A stretch of DNA of 8,491 nucleotides from Terriglobia bacterium (GTDB taxonomy: Bacteria; Acidobacteriota; Terriglobia; UBA7540), in contig JASHTZ010000427.1 of assembly GCA_030040295.1 (NCBI GenBank), positions 1-8,491 of the forward strand, in the 5' to 3' direction. This document shows, piece after piece, positions 1-6,566 of this stretch (the first letter of the stretch is position 1; each line of letters starts with the position of its first letter). Both the position numbers and the translations under genes were made by a program. The notes under the pieces were generated by a model, which saw only the letters and a list, made by a program, of their open reading frames with translations, searched no databases and was not told the origin of the DNA.

Positions 1-1
1 G

Positions 2-1906
2 GCGGCGCATCTCACCGTGCGCGCTGAATTGAGCAACGCCACCGGTCGAGTCTTGAAGGGCATGCTTAAGGGTGAGATTGCAAACGCGCGCTTTGAACAG
101 CCGGTGGAATTGGCCCCACACCAGGTGACTGAGGTGAGCTTCTCTCCGGAGAAATTTCCGCAATTGAATTTCCCGCGACCGCGAGTCTGGTGGCCCGCGG
201 AACTGGGTGGGCAGTGGCAGTACAATCTCGATCTGGAATTTGACCTCGGCGGCAGCATTTCCGACCGCCTCTCCACGCCCTTCGCCATCCGTGAGATCAC
301 CTCCGAATTGACGCCGCAGGGTTACAGGCTGTTCAAGATCAATGGCAGGAAGATACTCATTCGCGGCGCGGGTTGGTCTTCCGACATGCTCCTGCGCCCC
401 CTGCCCCAGAAAGTGGAAAGCGAAATCAGTTACGTCCGGGATATGCATCTGAACGCCATTCGCCTGGAAGGGAAACTCGAAGATGACCACTTCTTTGAGA
501 CCTGCGACCGCGAGGGGATACTGGTGATGGCCGGATGGTGCTGCTGCGACCACTGGGAAAAGTGGAAGGATTGGAAGACGGAGGACTATACAGTTTCAGC
601 AGAGTCGTTACGCGACCAGATCCGTCGCTTGCGCAATCACCCCTGCTTGCTCGCGTGGCTGAATGGCAGTGATAACCCGCCGCCGGAAACCGTGGAACAA
701 ACATACATAAAGATTCTAAAGGAAGAGCATTGGCCGAATCCTTATTTGTCGTCGGCATCGGCCAAACCAACCACGGTGACGGGCAAATCCGGGGTCAAGA
801 TGACAGGGCCTTACGATTACGTTGCGCCATCTTACTGGCTCGAAGATAAGACCCATGGCGGCGCCTACGGCTTCAATACTGAAACCAGCCCCGGCCCGGC
901 CATCCCCCCTGTGGCCAGCCTGCGCCGGTTTCTCCCTGAGGATAAGCTTTGGCCTATAAATGAAGTCTGGGATTTTCACGCGGGCGGAGGTCAATTCAAG
1001 GACGTCAAAGTCTTCACCAATGCTTTAAATGGTCGCTACGGCGAAGCCACGTCATTGGAGGACTACGCCGAAAAAGCGCAATTGATGGCTTACGAAGGTG
1101 AACGTGCCATGTTTGAGGCGTACGGCCGGAACAAGTACACGTCCACCGGCGTCATTCAGTGGATGCTCAACAACGCATGGCCATCGATCATCTGGCACCT
1201 CTATGATTACTATCTCCGTCCGGGGGCGGGATACTTTGGCACCAAAAAGGCTTGCGAGCCCCTGCATATCCAATATTCCTATGATGACCAGTCAGTGGTG
1301 GTTGTCAACTCATTCGACCACGAGATTAATCGCCTCAAGGCCACGGCGAAAGTTTACAACCTCGACCTCAGTACGATGTTCTCCAAATCAGTACAGGTGG
1401 ATTCCGCACCGGACAGCAGCACGCGCGCGTTCACCCTTCCCCGCATTGACGGCTTGAGCAAGACGTACTTCGTGCAGCTTCTCCTCGCAGGCGGGAGCGG
1501 GAAAGTTGTTAGCCGCAACTTCTACTGGCTTTCTGCCCAACCGGATGCTTCGGATTGGAACTCGTCGACATGGTATTACACCCCAATCTCGTCGTATGCA
1601 GACCTGACAGGCCTTCAAACCCTTTCCAAAATAGGGTTGAGGATTATGGACCACACACAGGCGCACAATGGCCAGACAGTAACTCACGTGTTCGTAGAAA
1701 ATCCCACTTCCCACTTGGCCTTCTTCGTCCACCTGCAAATTACCAAAGGGAGATCCGGAGAAGAAGTGGTGCCAGTCTTTTGGGAGGATAATTACTTTGA
1801 GCTGATGCCATGGGAAAAACGGGAGATCACTGCCACTTACCGTACCGAGGATCTGGGGACCGTGGCGCCTGTAGTGAAAGTCGACGGATGGAACCTTGAA
1901 AAGTAA
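2..1906 (+). CDS. GH2 exo-beta-D-glucosaminidase-like enzyme (CsxA type), 5' end cut by window
   Basis: Likely releases glucosamine (GlcN) from the non-reducing end of chitosan-type oligosaccharides, probably in the periplasm. The frame is open from base 2 to TAA at 1904-1906; the GTG at 17 (residue 1 for numbering) is only the first in-window start-like codon, and the N-terminal jelly-roll and any signal peptide lie upstream. Rough domains: Ig-like 1-95, TIM barrel 105-410, two Ig-like domains 411-629. The barrel matches my memory of Amycolatopsis CsxA: IRGAGW (115-120), RLEG (149-152), GWCCCDHWEKW (173-183, CsxA GWECCDKWE), KMTGPYDYV (261-269), EPLHIQYS (414-421). The acid/base is predicted as Asp219 in NGSD (codon 671-673) and the nucleophile as Glu289 in FNTET (codon 881-883); CsxA has Asp469 and Glu541, almost the same spacing. 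Most GH2 enzymes have Asn-Glu at the acid/base, so Ser-Asp favours glucosaminidase over beta-mannosidase or beta-galactosidase. It stops after the last Ig domain, without the C-terminal carbohydrate-binding module of CsxA. A sulfatase gene follows after 86 bp. Confidence 0.85.
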   Translation, partial: AAHLTVRAELSNATGRVLKGMLKGEIANARFEQPVELAPHQVTEVSFSPEKFPQLNFPRPRVWWPAELGGQWQYNLDLEFDLGGSISDRLSTPFAIREITSELTPQGYRLFKINGRKILIRGAGWSSDMLLRPLPQKVESEISYVRDMHLNAIRLEGKLEDDHFFETCDREGILVMAGWCCCDHWEKWKDWKTEDYTVSAESLRDQIRRLRNHPCLLAWLNGSDNPPPETVEQTYIKILKEEHWPNPYLSSASAKPTTVTGKSGVKMTGPYDYVAPSYWLEDKTHGGAYGFNTETSPGPAIPPVASLRRFLPEDKLWPINEVWDFHAGGGQFKDVKVFTNALNGRYGEATSLEDYAEKAQLMAYEGERAMFEAYGRNKYTSTGVIQWMLNNAWPSIIWHLYDYYLRPGAGYFGTKKACEPLHIQYSYDDQSVVVVNSFDHEINRLKATAKVYNLDLSTMFSKSVQVDSAPDSSTRAFTLPRIDGLSKTYFVQLLLAGGSGKVVSRNFYWLSAQPDASDWNSSTWYYTPISSYADLTGLQTLSKIGLRIMDHTQAHNGQTVTHVFVENPTSHLAFFVHLQITKGRSGEEVVPVFWEDNYFELMPWEKREITATYRTEDLGTVAPVVKVDGWNLEK

Positions 1907-1947
1907 GTATTTCCCGCGGGCTCAGTCTCATGCGCCTCTAGCGTCGT

Positions 1948-1965
1948 GCACATTTTTATTTGTGC
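1948..1965. repeat. Short inverted repeat GCACA-N8-TGTGC in the GH2-sulfatase gap
   Basis: The 86-bp gap between the GH2 stop and the sulfatase start contains GCACA (1948-1952) and TGTGC (1961-1965) around the AT-rich loop TTTTTATT. It could be a weak hairpin or a small operator. There is no T-run after it, so it is not a normal intrinsic terminator, and I see no convincing -35/-10 pair. The two genes could therefore be co-transcribed. The gap ends with the sulfatase Shine-Dalgarno GGAGGA at 1983-1988. Confidence 0.3.
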
Positions 1966-1992
1966 CGAGGTTAGGATCTCTCGGAGGACCTC

Positions 1993-3591
1993 ATGAGTAA
2001 CACGTCAATGAATCGCCGGGGATTTCTGGGAGTTTCGGCAGCGTCGCTGGCGAGTTCACTGGCTACCGGCTCCACAGTCAAAGCTAACGTCAACGAACCC
2101 TCTTCGCCCGTCTCGCGGCCGAATATCATTTTGTTTATGCCGGATGAATTGCGCGCGGATGCCGTGGCGTGCTACGGGAATCGGGTGGTGAAAACCCCGC
2201 ATCTGGACCGCCTCGCGTCCGAGGGCACGCGCTTCGCCAATTGTTACGTTCAATATCCGGTATGCGGTGCCTCGCGGTGCAGCTTGTTGACCGGTTGGCC
2301 CGCCAGCATCCGCGGCCATCGCAGCCTTTACTATTTTCTCCGTCGCGATGAACCAAACATGTTCCGGTACCTCAAGCAGAGCGGTTACGACGTGTACTGG
2401 TACGGCAAGAACGACGCTTTGGCGGCAGAGTGCGCCTATGACAGCATCACCGAATGGAATTATCCTTCTGAACCGAAGGCAAACGGAACCCCTTCACAGC
2501 CGCCGTGGCCCGTTTCAGACCCACTCTATTATTCATTTCTATACCGGGAGGGTGGCGGCCGGAGCGACACGGCCGATTACCAGCACGTCATGTCAGCCGT
2601 CCGGATCCTGGAGCAACACGATAGTCAGCGGCCGTTCTGCATTTTTCTGCCGCTCAGCATTCCTCACCCGCCGTACAGCGGCCCCCAAGGTTTTCACAAC
2701 ATGTATGATCCTGCGGCGCTACCGCCACTGCGACCGATGGGCCTGCCCAACAAGCCCAATTTTCATGCCGGCATCCGCGCTGCGTACAACCTTACGTCAC
2801 TTTCGGAAAACGTGTTTCGCAAGATTCGGGCTGTTTACCTTGGGCAAGTAAGCTATACGGACTGGGTTTTGGGAGAATTACTCGACGCCGTGGATCGCAC
2901 CCATCATAGAAATGATACCGCCATCTTTGTTCTCTCTGATCACGGAGATTACGGAGGAGATTACGGTTTAGTAGAGAAATGGCCCAGCGGCTTGGAAGAC
3001 GTGTTGACCCATGTGCCGTTGATTGTGCGCGTGCCTGGAGGGGTGCCCGGCCACTCTTGCCAGAACATGGTGGAGCTTTTCGATGTGATGGCGACCTGCC
3101 TAGAACTGGCCCGTGTCGACGCACGGCACACCCATTTCGCGCGCAGCCTGATGCCGCAAATTCAGGGTGGAGAAGGCGATTCTGAACGCGCCGTGTTCTG
3201 CGAAGGCGGTTACAATATTTACGAGCCGCAGTGCTTCGAGGAGCCGCAAACCCCAGGCTCCATCTACTACCCCAAGGTGCACCTCCAACTCACGAAACCG
3301 GAGATGATTAGCCGGGCGGCCATGGTGCGGACGCACACGCATAAGCTGATTCTGCGACCCAGCGGGCAGAGTGAGCTGTATGACTATCAGGAGGATCCGG
3401 ACGAGCTCCGCAACCTCATTGATGATCCTCGTGTGGCCAGCGAAAAATGCACCCTGCAAGCACGGTTAGCGGAGTGGTATCTTAACACCACGGGGCTCGC
3501 TCCCTTTGATAAGGATGATCGAAATCTACCTTCGTATTATCCGACGCCGAAGTTCCCGCATGCGAACTGGCAACGCAAAATTATCGATTAG
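1993..3591 (+). CDS. Tat-exported formylglycine-dependent sulfatase (type I)
   Basis: Hydrolyses a sulfate ester, probably on a sugar, in the periplasm; the exact substrate cannot be read from the sequence. The ATG at 1993 is supported by GGAGGA five bases or less upstream; a second Met is residue 6. The N-terminus has a twin-arginine signal, NRRGFLG (7-13), followed by an Ala/Ser-rich hydrophobic stretch to about residue 32. Active-site landmarks in order: metal-binding Asp51 in MPDELRAD (Glu52 where many sulfatases have a second Asp); CGASR at 91-95, in which Cys91 would be converted to formylglycine (C-x-P/A-x-R rule) and Arg95 assists; Lys139 in YGKN; His225 in IPHPPY; Asp316-His317 in LSDHGD; and Lys329 in VEKW. 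The C-terminal part has the family-typical ELYDYQEDPDELRNL (461-475). At 532 residues the length is normal and the gene appears intact. Cys91 maturation would need a formylglycine-generating enzyme (FGE) or anSME encoded elsewhere. Its position next to a glucosaminidase suggests a sulfated amino-sugar substrate, which is an inference. Confidence 0.9.
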   Translation: MSNTSMNRRGFLGVSAASLASSLATGSTVKANVNEPSSPVSRPNIILFMPDELRADAVACYGNRVVKTPHLDRLASEGTRFANCYVQYPVCGASRCSLLTGWPASIRGHRSLYYFLRRDEPNMFRYLKQSGYDVYWYGKNDALAAECAYDSITEWNYPSEPKANGTPSQPPWPVSDPLYYSFLYREGGGRSDTADYQHVMSAVRILEQHDSQRPFCIFLPLSIPHPPYSGPQGFHNMYDPAALPPLRPMGLPNKPNFHAGIRAAYNLTSLSENVFRKIRAVYLGQVSYTDWVLGELLDAVDRTHHRNDTAIFVLSDHGDYGGDYGLVEKWPSGLEDVLTHVPLIVRVPGGVPGHSCQNMVELFDVMATCLELARVDARHTHFARSLMPQIQGGEGDSERAVFCEGGYNIYEPQCFEEPQTPGSIYYPKVHLQLTKPEMISRAAMVRTHTHKLILRPSGQSELYDYQEDPDELRNLIDDPRVASEKCTLQARLAEWYLNTTGLAPFDKDDRNLPSYYPTPKFPHANWQRKIID

Positions 3592-3955
3592 ACTTGATCG
3601 TGAATTTGTTGGCGGCGGCTTGGGTGAGTGAGGATTTGAGTAGCGTCCGGAATTCACCATGCTATGAGCGAGATTGGATGCCGAGCGGTTAATGGCCATC
3701 AATTCGCACATTAGAAGGATGTCTTCCTGCACGGCTGAATGCCGAATCTGTTGTTTCCCACCGGTATCTGGTTAGCGCGGAAAAATAGAGCGATTCTCCA
3801 GTTCCTCCCAGATTCACTTTAGCATCCGCCATTCGTGGCAGACATGTGCTTTTTGCCAAATCGTACAGCGTGTCAATCTCATGATGTTCGCAACCCAGTC
3901 GCGTTAAGACACGGGATTTCATTCGCTACGCCAGAACGTGAGAGGAATTTGATCC
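3592..3955. other. Gap between convergent genes with no convincing gene
   Basis: This 364-bp stretch lies between the stops of the sulfatase (+) and the ROK regulator (-). Short open frames exist, the longest on the minus strand at 3689-3922 (77 codons), but none has a recognisable motif, a good ribosome-binding site or family-like composition. I see no strong stem-loop with a T-run after the sulfatase stop. It could be ordinary spacer or the unrecognisable remains of a decayed gene. One weak hairpin lies at its right end. Confidence 0.6.
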
Positions 3956-3959
3956 TCAC
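3938..3959 (-). terminator. Weak stem-loop at the 3' end of the ROK gene
   Basis: Read on the minus strand, GTGAGGA, which overlaps the regulator's TGA stop, can pair with TCCTCTCAC across the loop TCAAAT, with one bulged base. It is in the right place to end transcription of the regulator, but there is no U-run after it. It is at best a weak or Rho-assisted terminator, or an RNA 3'-end stabiliser. Confidence 0.25.
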
Positions 3960-5320
3960 CGAATTTCCCGGCGGCCTTTGCTGGACTGCGATGCGGAGGC
4001 CCCTTCCCGTTCGAGTCCCGTAATAAGCGCTCCGAAAGCGCGAGATTCTATTTCCTCCGGGGGAAATTTTTCAGGAGCGAGCGGTAGAATTCGCTCCATT
4101 GCCGACCTGAGCGCCTGCCACACGGCCCCAAGCACCGGCGCTTCCCGGCCAAGAAGGCCGAGGGCAAGTTTGGGACGGCAGAAATCGTTTCGTTTCAAAA
4201 TCGTACGTGTTGCATCAAAGAGGGCTTGATGTGAGCCGATTCTTCCACCGAAAATAACCAGGGAAGGGTTCAGAATCACACATATGTTTTCAACGGCATT
4301 CGCCAGGTTGTGAGCCATCCGGTGCAAAATTCTTGTCGCGTCAGTGTTTCCTTGCCCCGCCATATCCAAAATCTTGTCAGCCGATAGGCGTAGCGGCCGA
4401 TTCCCATTAGCTCTCCCATTCTTGTGTTGCAGGTTCCGCCACGAGTGTTCAATGCCTTTTGCGCCGATCAGCCCTTCGAGTGAGCCTTTTTGATAAATCA
4501 CCAACGGAGTTTCGCGCGTTCCAGGCAGACGCAAATACCCGATCTCCCCGGCTGCCCACTCGGAACCGTGGTGGAGCCGTCCATTCACGAAGATGCCTGC
4601 TCCAACCCCAGTCCCGATCGAAAGGAACGCAAAGTCCTTTGCGTCCTGAGCGCTTCCGCACCAATGTTCGGCTATTGCCGCCAGATTCACGTCATTCTCA
4701 ACCTGGGTGGGAATGCCGGTTTCATTCTGTAGAATTGTGCCCAAAGGAACCTGGTGCCAGCCCATGGGGAGGATGGGGGCCGAAAAAACGACGCCGGTAG
4801 TGGCATTTGTCATTCCAGGGACACTGGCCGTGAGAGCTAATACTTTCTTGTGTGAAATCTTTGTCTCGCACTCGAGCCGTTTCAGGCACTTGCGAACCAG
4901 CGCAGAAATGTTTCTTGGCGTGCTCTGAGAATGCGTGGGTTCTGTCCACTTTACGAATACGGTCCCGTTCAGGTCAGAGACATTGAACCGGAAAAGAGAA
5001 GTCCCAACATCGACACCAATGACATAGCCATATCCAGAATTAAACCGAAGAAGATAGGGGGGCCGACCGCCGCCGGAGTTTCCACGACCGAGCGGCTCGA
5101 CGAGTCCTTTTTTTTGAAGGTAAGACACTACGCCTGATATCGTCGGAGCACTGAGGCCCGAATACCGAACCAGGTCGGCCCGCGAGCAAGGACCCTTTAG
5201 GCGGAGAAGCCGAAGCACCCTCCAAGCGTTGACCCTCCGAAGAAGTTCTGGCTGCCCCAATCCTATTTCCAAGTCGCCGGAGATCTTCAGCAAGTTTTCC
5301 TTGATTGTTGGACTCCCCAT
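3956..5320 (-). CDS. ROK-family transcriptional regulator (NagC/Mlc-like) lacking the zinc motif
   Basis: Predicted sugar-responsive DNA-binding regulator of 454 residues in the cytoplasm. An N-terminal winged helix-turn-helix spans about residues 25-82 (SRADLVRYSGLSAPTISGVV, then GRGNSGGGRPPYLLRF). The ROK sugar-kinase fold follows: a phosphate-loop relative, GVDVGTSLFRF (102-112); sugar-site END (208-210, Asp210 at the kinase catalytic position); GTGVGAGI (236-243); GEIGY (258-262). The loop reads DVGTS rather than the kinase DIGGTK, so a regulator is more likely than a kinase. The ROK zinc site is gone: the His of GEIGH is Tyr262, and the three Cys of CxCGxxGCLE align with Leu273, Ile275 and Ser280, although Glu282 remains. 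The ATG at 5320 is preferred; a TTG at 5359 would add 13 residues, but neither has a Shine-Dalgarno, and that TTG forms part of a possible -35 box. The gene is divergent from the deacetylase and receptor genes and convergent with the hydrolase genes, a natural position for a local regulator. The ligand may be GlcN or GlcNAc, by analogy with NagC only. Confidence 0.87.
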   Translation of the reverse strand: MGSPTIKENLLKISGDLEIGLGQPELLRRVNAWRVLRLLRLKGPCSRADLVRYSGLSAPTISGVVSYLQKKGLVEPLGRGNSGGGRPPYLLRFNSGYGYVIGVDVGTSLFRFNVSDLNGTVFVKWTEPTHSQSTPRNISALVRKCLKRLECETKISHKKVLALTASVPGMTNATTGVVFSAPILPMGWHQVPLGTILQNETGIPTQVENDVNLAAIAEHWCGSAQDAKDFAFLSIGTGVGAGIFVNGRLHHGSEWAAGEIGYLRLPGTRETPLVIYQKGSLEGLIGAKGIEHSWRNLQHKNGRANGNRPLRLSADKILDMAGQGNTDATRILHRMAHNLANAVENICVILNPSLVIFGGRIGSHQALFDATRTILKRNDFCRPKLALGLLGREAPVLGAVWQALRSAMERILPLAPEKFPPEEIESRAFGALITGLEREGASASQSSKGRREIR

Positions 5321-5329
5321 AGGCCAAGC

Positions 5330-5359
5330 ATCTTGCGGCGTCGAGCCGCACCTTGTCAA
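5330..5359 (-). promoter_or_regulatory. Possible ROK-gene promoter with a dyad between -35 and -10
   Basis: On the minus strand TTGACA (5359-5354) is followed by an 18-base spacer and a weak -10-like CAAGAT (5335-5330), ending ten bases before the ATG at 5320. The spacer holds a perfect inverted repeat, TGCGGC-TCGAC-GCCGCA (5350-5334), which runs into the first base of the -10. A dyad there is where a repressor would block RNA polymerase, so autoregulation by the ROK protein is plausible. The transcript would be leaderless or nearly so, in keeping with the missing Shine-Dalgarno. The -10 is poor. If translation starts at the TTG (5359), this is coding sequence instead. Confidence 0.35.
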
Positions 5360-5474
5360 TGGGTGCCGTTTCGGCCAATTTTTCGCAGCTGCACAACGCT
5401 CTCAGGATAACGACGGAGAAAGTTGAAGAAGGACTACACGGCGCAAGCTGCAACCTCCATCGCCCAATGCTGTA

Positions 5475-5512
5475 ATTTCATGTGCTATCTCGTCCGGACA
5501 TTTCACATGCTA
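5475..5512. repeat. Imperfect direct repeat, candidate operator
   Basis: ATTTCATGTGCTA (5475-5487) and ATTTCACATGCTA (5500-5512) match at 11 of 13 positions and start 25 bp apart. The two differing bases make the cores CATGTG and CACATG reverse complements, so the pair is also a 6-bp inverted repeat. It lies 24 bp upstream of the TTGACA box of the rightward promoter, centred near -78 if that promoter is right. It could bind a dimeric regulator, possibly the adjacent ROK protein, but it does not resemble the AT-rich E. coli NagC/Mlc site. Confidence 0.35.
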
Positions 5513-5535
5513 ACGACACACACCCAAAATAACTC

Positions 5536-5565
5536 TTGACAGGGGCTTTCAAAGGCTGCTACAAG
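5536..5565 (+). promoter_or_regulatory. Candidate sigma70-type promoter for the deacetylase-receptor operon
   Basis: A perfect TTGACA (5536-5541) is followed after 18 bases by TACAAG (5560-5565), which matches TATAAT at four of six positions. The likely start point is near 5572, giving an untranslated leader of about 180 nt before the deacetylase ATG. The spacer contains the small palindrome CTTTCAAAG (5546-5554). The -10 is imperfect, and other starts nearer the gene are possible. Confidence 0.4.
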
Positions 5566-5727
5566 CTCTACTTTATTAGGAAAGTTAATGAAGTCAATTT
5601 GCTCCAAAGACAGGCTTGAGGACGCTCCGGGAATTTGGTGATCCGCAGGAAGGTACTCGGAAGTAGAAGCGTAGCGAATCTTAATTACGCGTTCTTATCT
5701 GCGCGATGTTCCCCTTGGACGATTGAT

Positions 5728-5740
5728 GGCTTGAAAAGCC
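5728..5740 (+). promoter_or_regulatory. Small hairpin next to the deacetylase ribosome-binding site
   Basis: GGCTT-GAA-AAGCC forms a perfect 5-bp stem with a 3-base loop. It ends three bases before the Shine-Dalgarno-like AAGGA (5744-5748), itself only four bases from the ATG at 5753. It could present or restrict the ribosome-binding site or stabilise the RNA; it may also be chance, since a 5-bp stem is short. Confidence 0.3.
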
Positions 5741-5752
5741 CAAAAGGATCAC

Positions 5753-6514
5753 ATGCCACAAATTGACCGACGGACGATGCTCAGAAGGTCCCCACTCTTG
5801 GCGGGCGCGGTTGGCCTGGGTCTTCCGTTGATTGGCCGGGCCCTGCCCGCACAAACGGGCAAGTCCAAGCTGAAAGTGGTGGTAGCAGGCGCCCATCCGG
5901 ATGATCCTGAATCCGGCTGCGGTGGGACGATCGCTCTTTACTCCGACTTGGGTCATGAAGTGGCGATCCTCTACTTGACCCGAGGCGAAGCAGGCATACC
6001 TGGAACCCCCGCACAGGAGGCGGCCCGCATCAGGACTGCGGAGTGCCGCAAGGCCTGTGACATTTTGAAGGCGCAACCGGTGTTTGGAGGTCAGATTGAC
6101 GGCCAGACGGAAGTCAACGAAGCCCGCTACGAAGAATTCAGGCAGGTGCTGGATGCACAGAATCCGGACATTATTTTCACTCATTGGCCCATCGACACCC
6201 ACCGCGATCACCGTGCGACATCTTTGTTGGTCTACGACGGCTGGCTGCGAAGCGGCAGGAAATACCCTCTGTATTATTTCGAAGTTATGCAGGGCACACA
6301 GACGCAGACCTTTCATCCCTCCAACTATGTGAACATCACGTCCACGGAAAGTCGAAAACGGGCTTCCTGTTTTGCGCATGCCAGCCAACATCCCGATGAT
6401 TTTTACAAAGTCCACGAAACAATGAATCAATTTAGGGGAATGGAATCCGGGTATGGATTGGCTGAAGCATTTGTCCGGCACTGTGAAAGCCCAGGCGAAG
6501 CGCTCCTCGATTAG
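5753..6514 (+). CDS. PIG-L/LmbE-family N-acetylglucosaminyl deacetylase, Tat-type signal
   Basis: Predicted zinc-dependent enzyme that removes the N-acetyl group from a GlcNAc-containing glycan or glycoside, exported to the periplasm. The N-terminus has a twin-arginine-like signal, DRRTMLRR (5-12), then a Gly/Leu/Ala-rich hydrophobic segment ending near LPAQ (31-34). The mature fold opens with the family motif AHPDDPE (47-53): His48 and Asp51 are expected zinc ligands and Asp50 the general base. The second motif is FTHWPIDTHRDH (142-153), with His153 as the third ligand and His150 beside it. TRGEAG (76-81) and RTAECRKACDILK (94-106) are also typical. At 253 residues it is complete for the family. 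The ATG has AAGGA four bases upstream, a short but usable spacing. The family also includes mycothiol and bacillithiol enzymes (MshB, BshB), but export and the glucosaminidase and sulfatase nearby favour glycan deacetylation, as in archaeal diacetylchitobiose deacetylase. The exact substrate is unknown. The receptor gene begins 52 bp downstream with no terminator between, so the two probably form an operon. Confidence 0.88.
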   Translation: MPQIDRRTMLRRSPLLAGAVGLGLPLIGRALPAQTGKSKLKVVVAGAHPDDPESGCGGTIALYSDLGHEVAILYLTRGEAGIPGTPAQEAARIRTAECRKACDILKAQPVFGGQIDGQTEVNEARYEEFRQVLDAQNPDIIFTHWPIDTHRDHRATSLLVYDGWLRSGRKYPLYYFEVMQGTQTQTFHPSNYVNITSTESRKRASCFAHASQHPDDFYKVHETMNQFRGMESGYGLAEAFVRHCESPGEALLD

Positions 6515-6550
6515 TTTTTGCGTCGGGACTCGGGTCATATCTTACAGCCA

Positions 6551-6556
6551 AAGGAG
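6551..6556 (+). promoter_or_regulatory. Ribosome-binding site that decides the receptor start
   Basis: AAGGAG lies ten bases before the ATG at 6567. The next in-frame ATG (6609, residue 15) would give a more ordinary signal-peptide length but has no Shine-Dalgarno, so 6567 is preferred. The site sits in the 52-bp gap after the deacetylase stop. Confidence 0.6.
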
Positions 6557-6566
6557 ACCATCTGTA

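Larger units (their letters stand above)
5360..5752. other. Divergent intergenic region between regulator and deacetylase genes
   Basis: About 390 bp with no convincing gene separates the divergent genes. It holds an imperfect direct repeat (5475-5512), a sigma70-like promoter facing right (5536-5565), a presumed leader of about 180 nt and a small hairpin next to the deacetylase ribosome-binding site. Minus-strand open frames that enter it from both sides look like shadows of the flanking genes. I recognise no riboswitch or RNA gene. Confidence 0.6.

Noticed and set aside
2..1906. GH2 gene as a beta-galactosidase, beta-mannosidase or endo-beta-mannosidase
   Set aside because: The acid/base context is Ser-Asp rather than the Asn-Glu of those groups, and the flanking motifs follow CsxA closely.
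3689..3922. 77-codon minus-strand open frame in the gap as a small gene
   Set aside because: It has no good ribosome-binding site, no recognisable motif and no family-like composition; support is too weak to call.
3956..5320. ROK protein as a sugar kinase (glucokinase or GlcNAc kinase)
   Set aside because: It has an N-terminal winged helix-turn-helix, a DVGTS loop instead of DIGGTK and no zinc motif, all favouring a regulator.
5321..5359. TTG start at 5359 for the ROK regulator
   Set aside because: It adds 13 residues of unusual composition with no Shine-Dalgarno, and the TTG is part of a TTGACA box. The ATG at 5320 is preferred, though this is not certain.
5681..6538. 285-codon open frame on the minus strand
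   Set aside because: It covers the deacetylase gene, which has intact zinc motifs and a Tat signal on the plus strand. The antisense product shows no family features.
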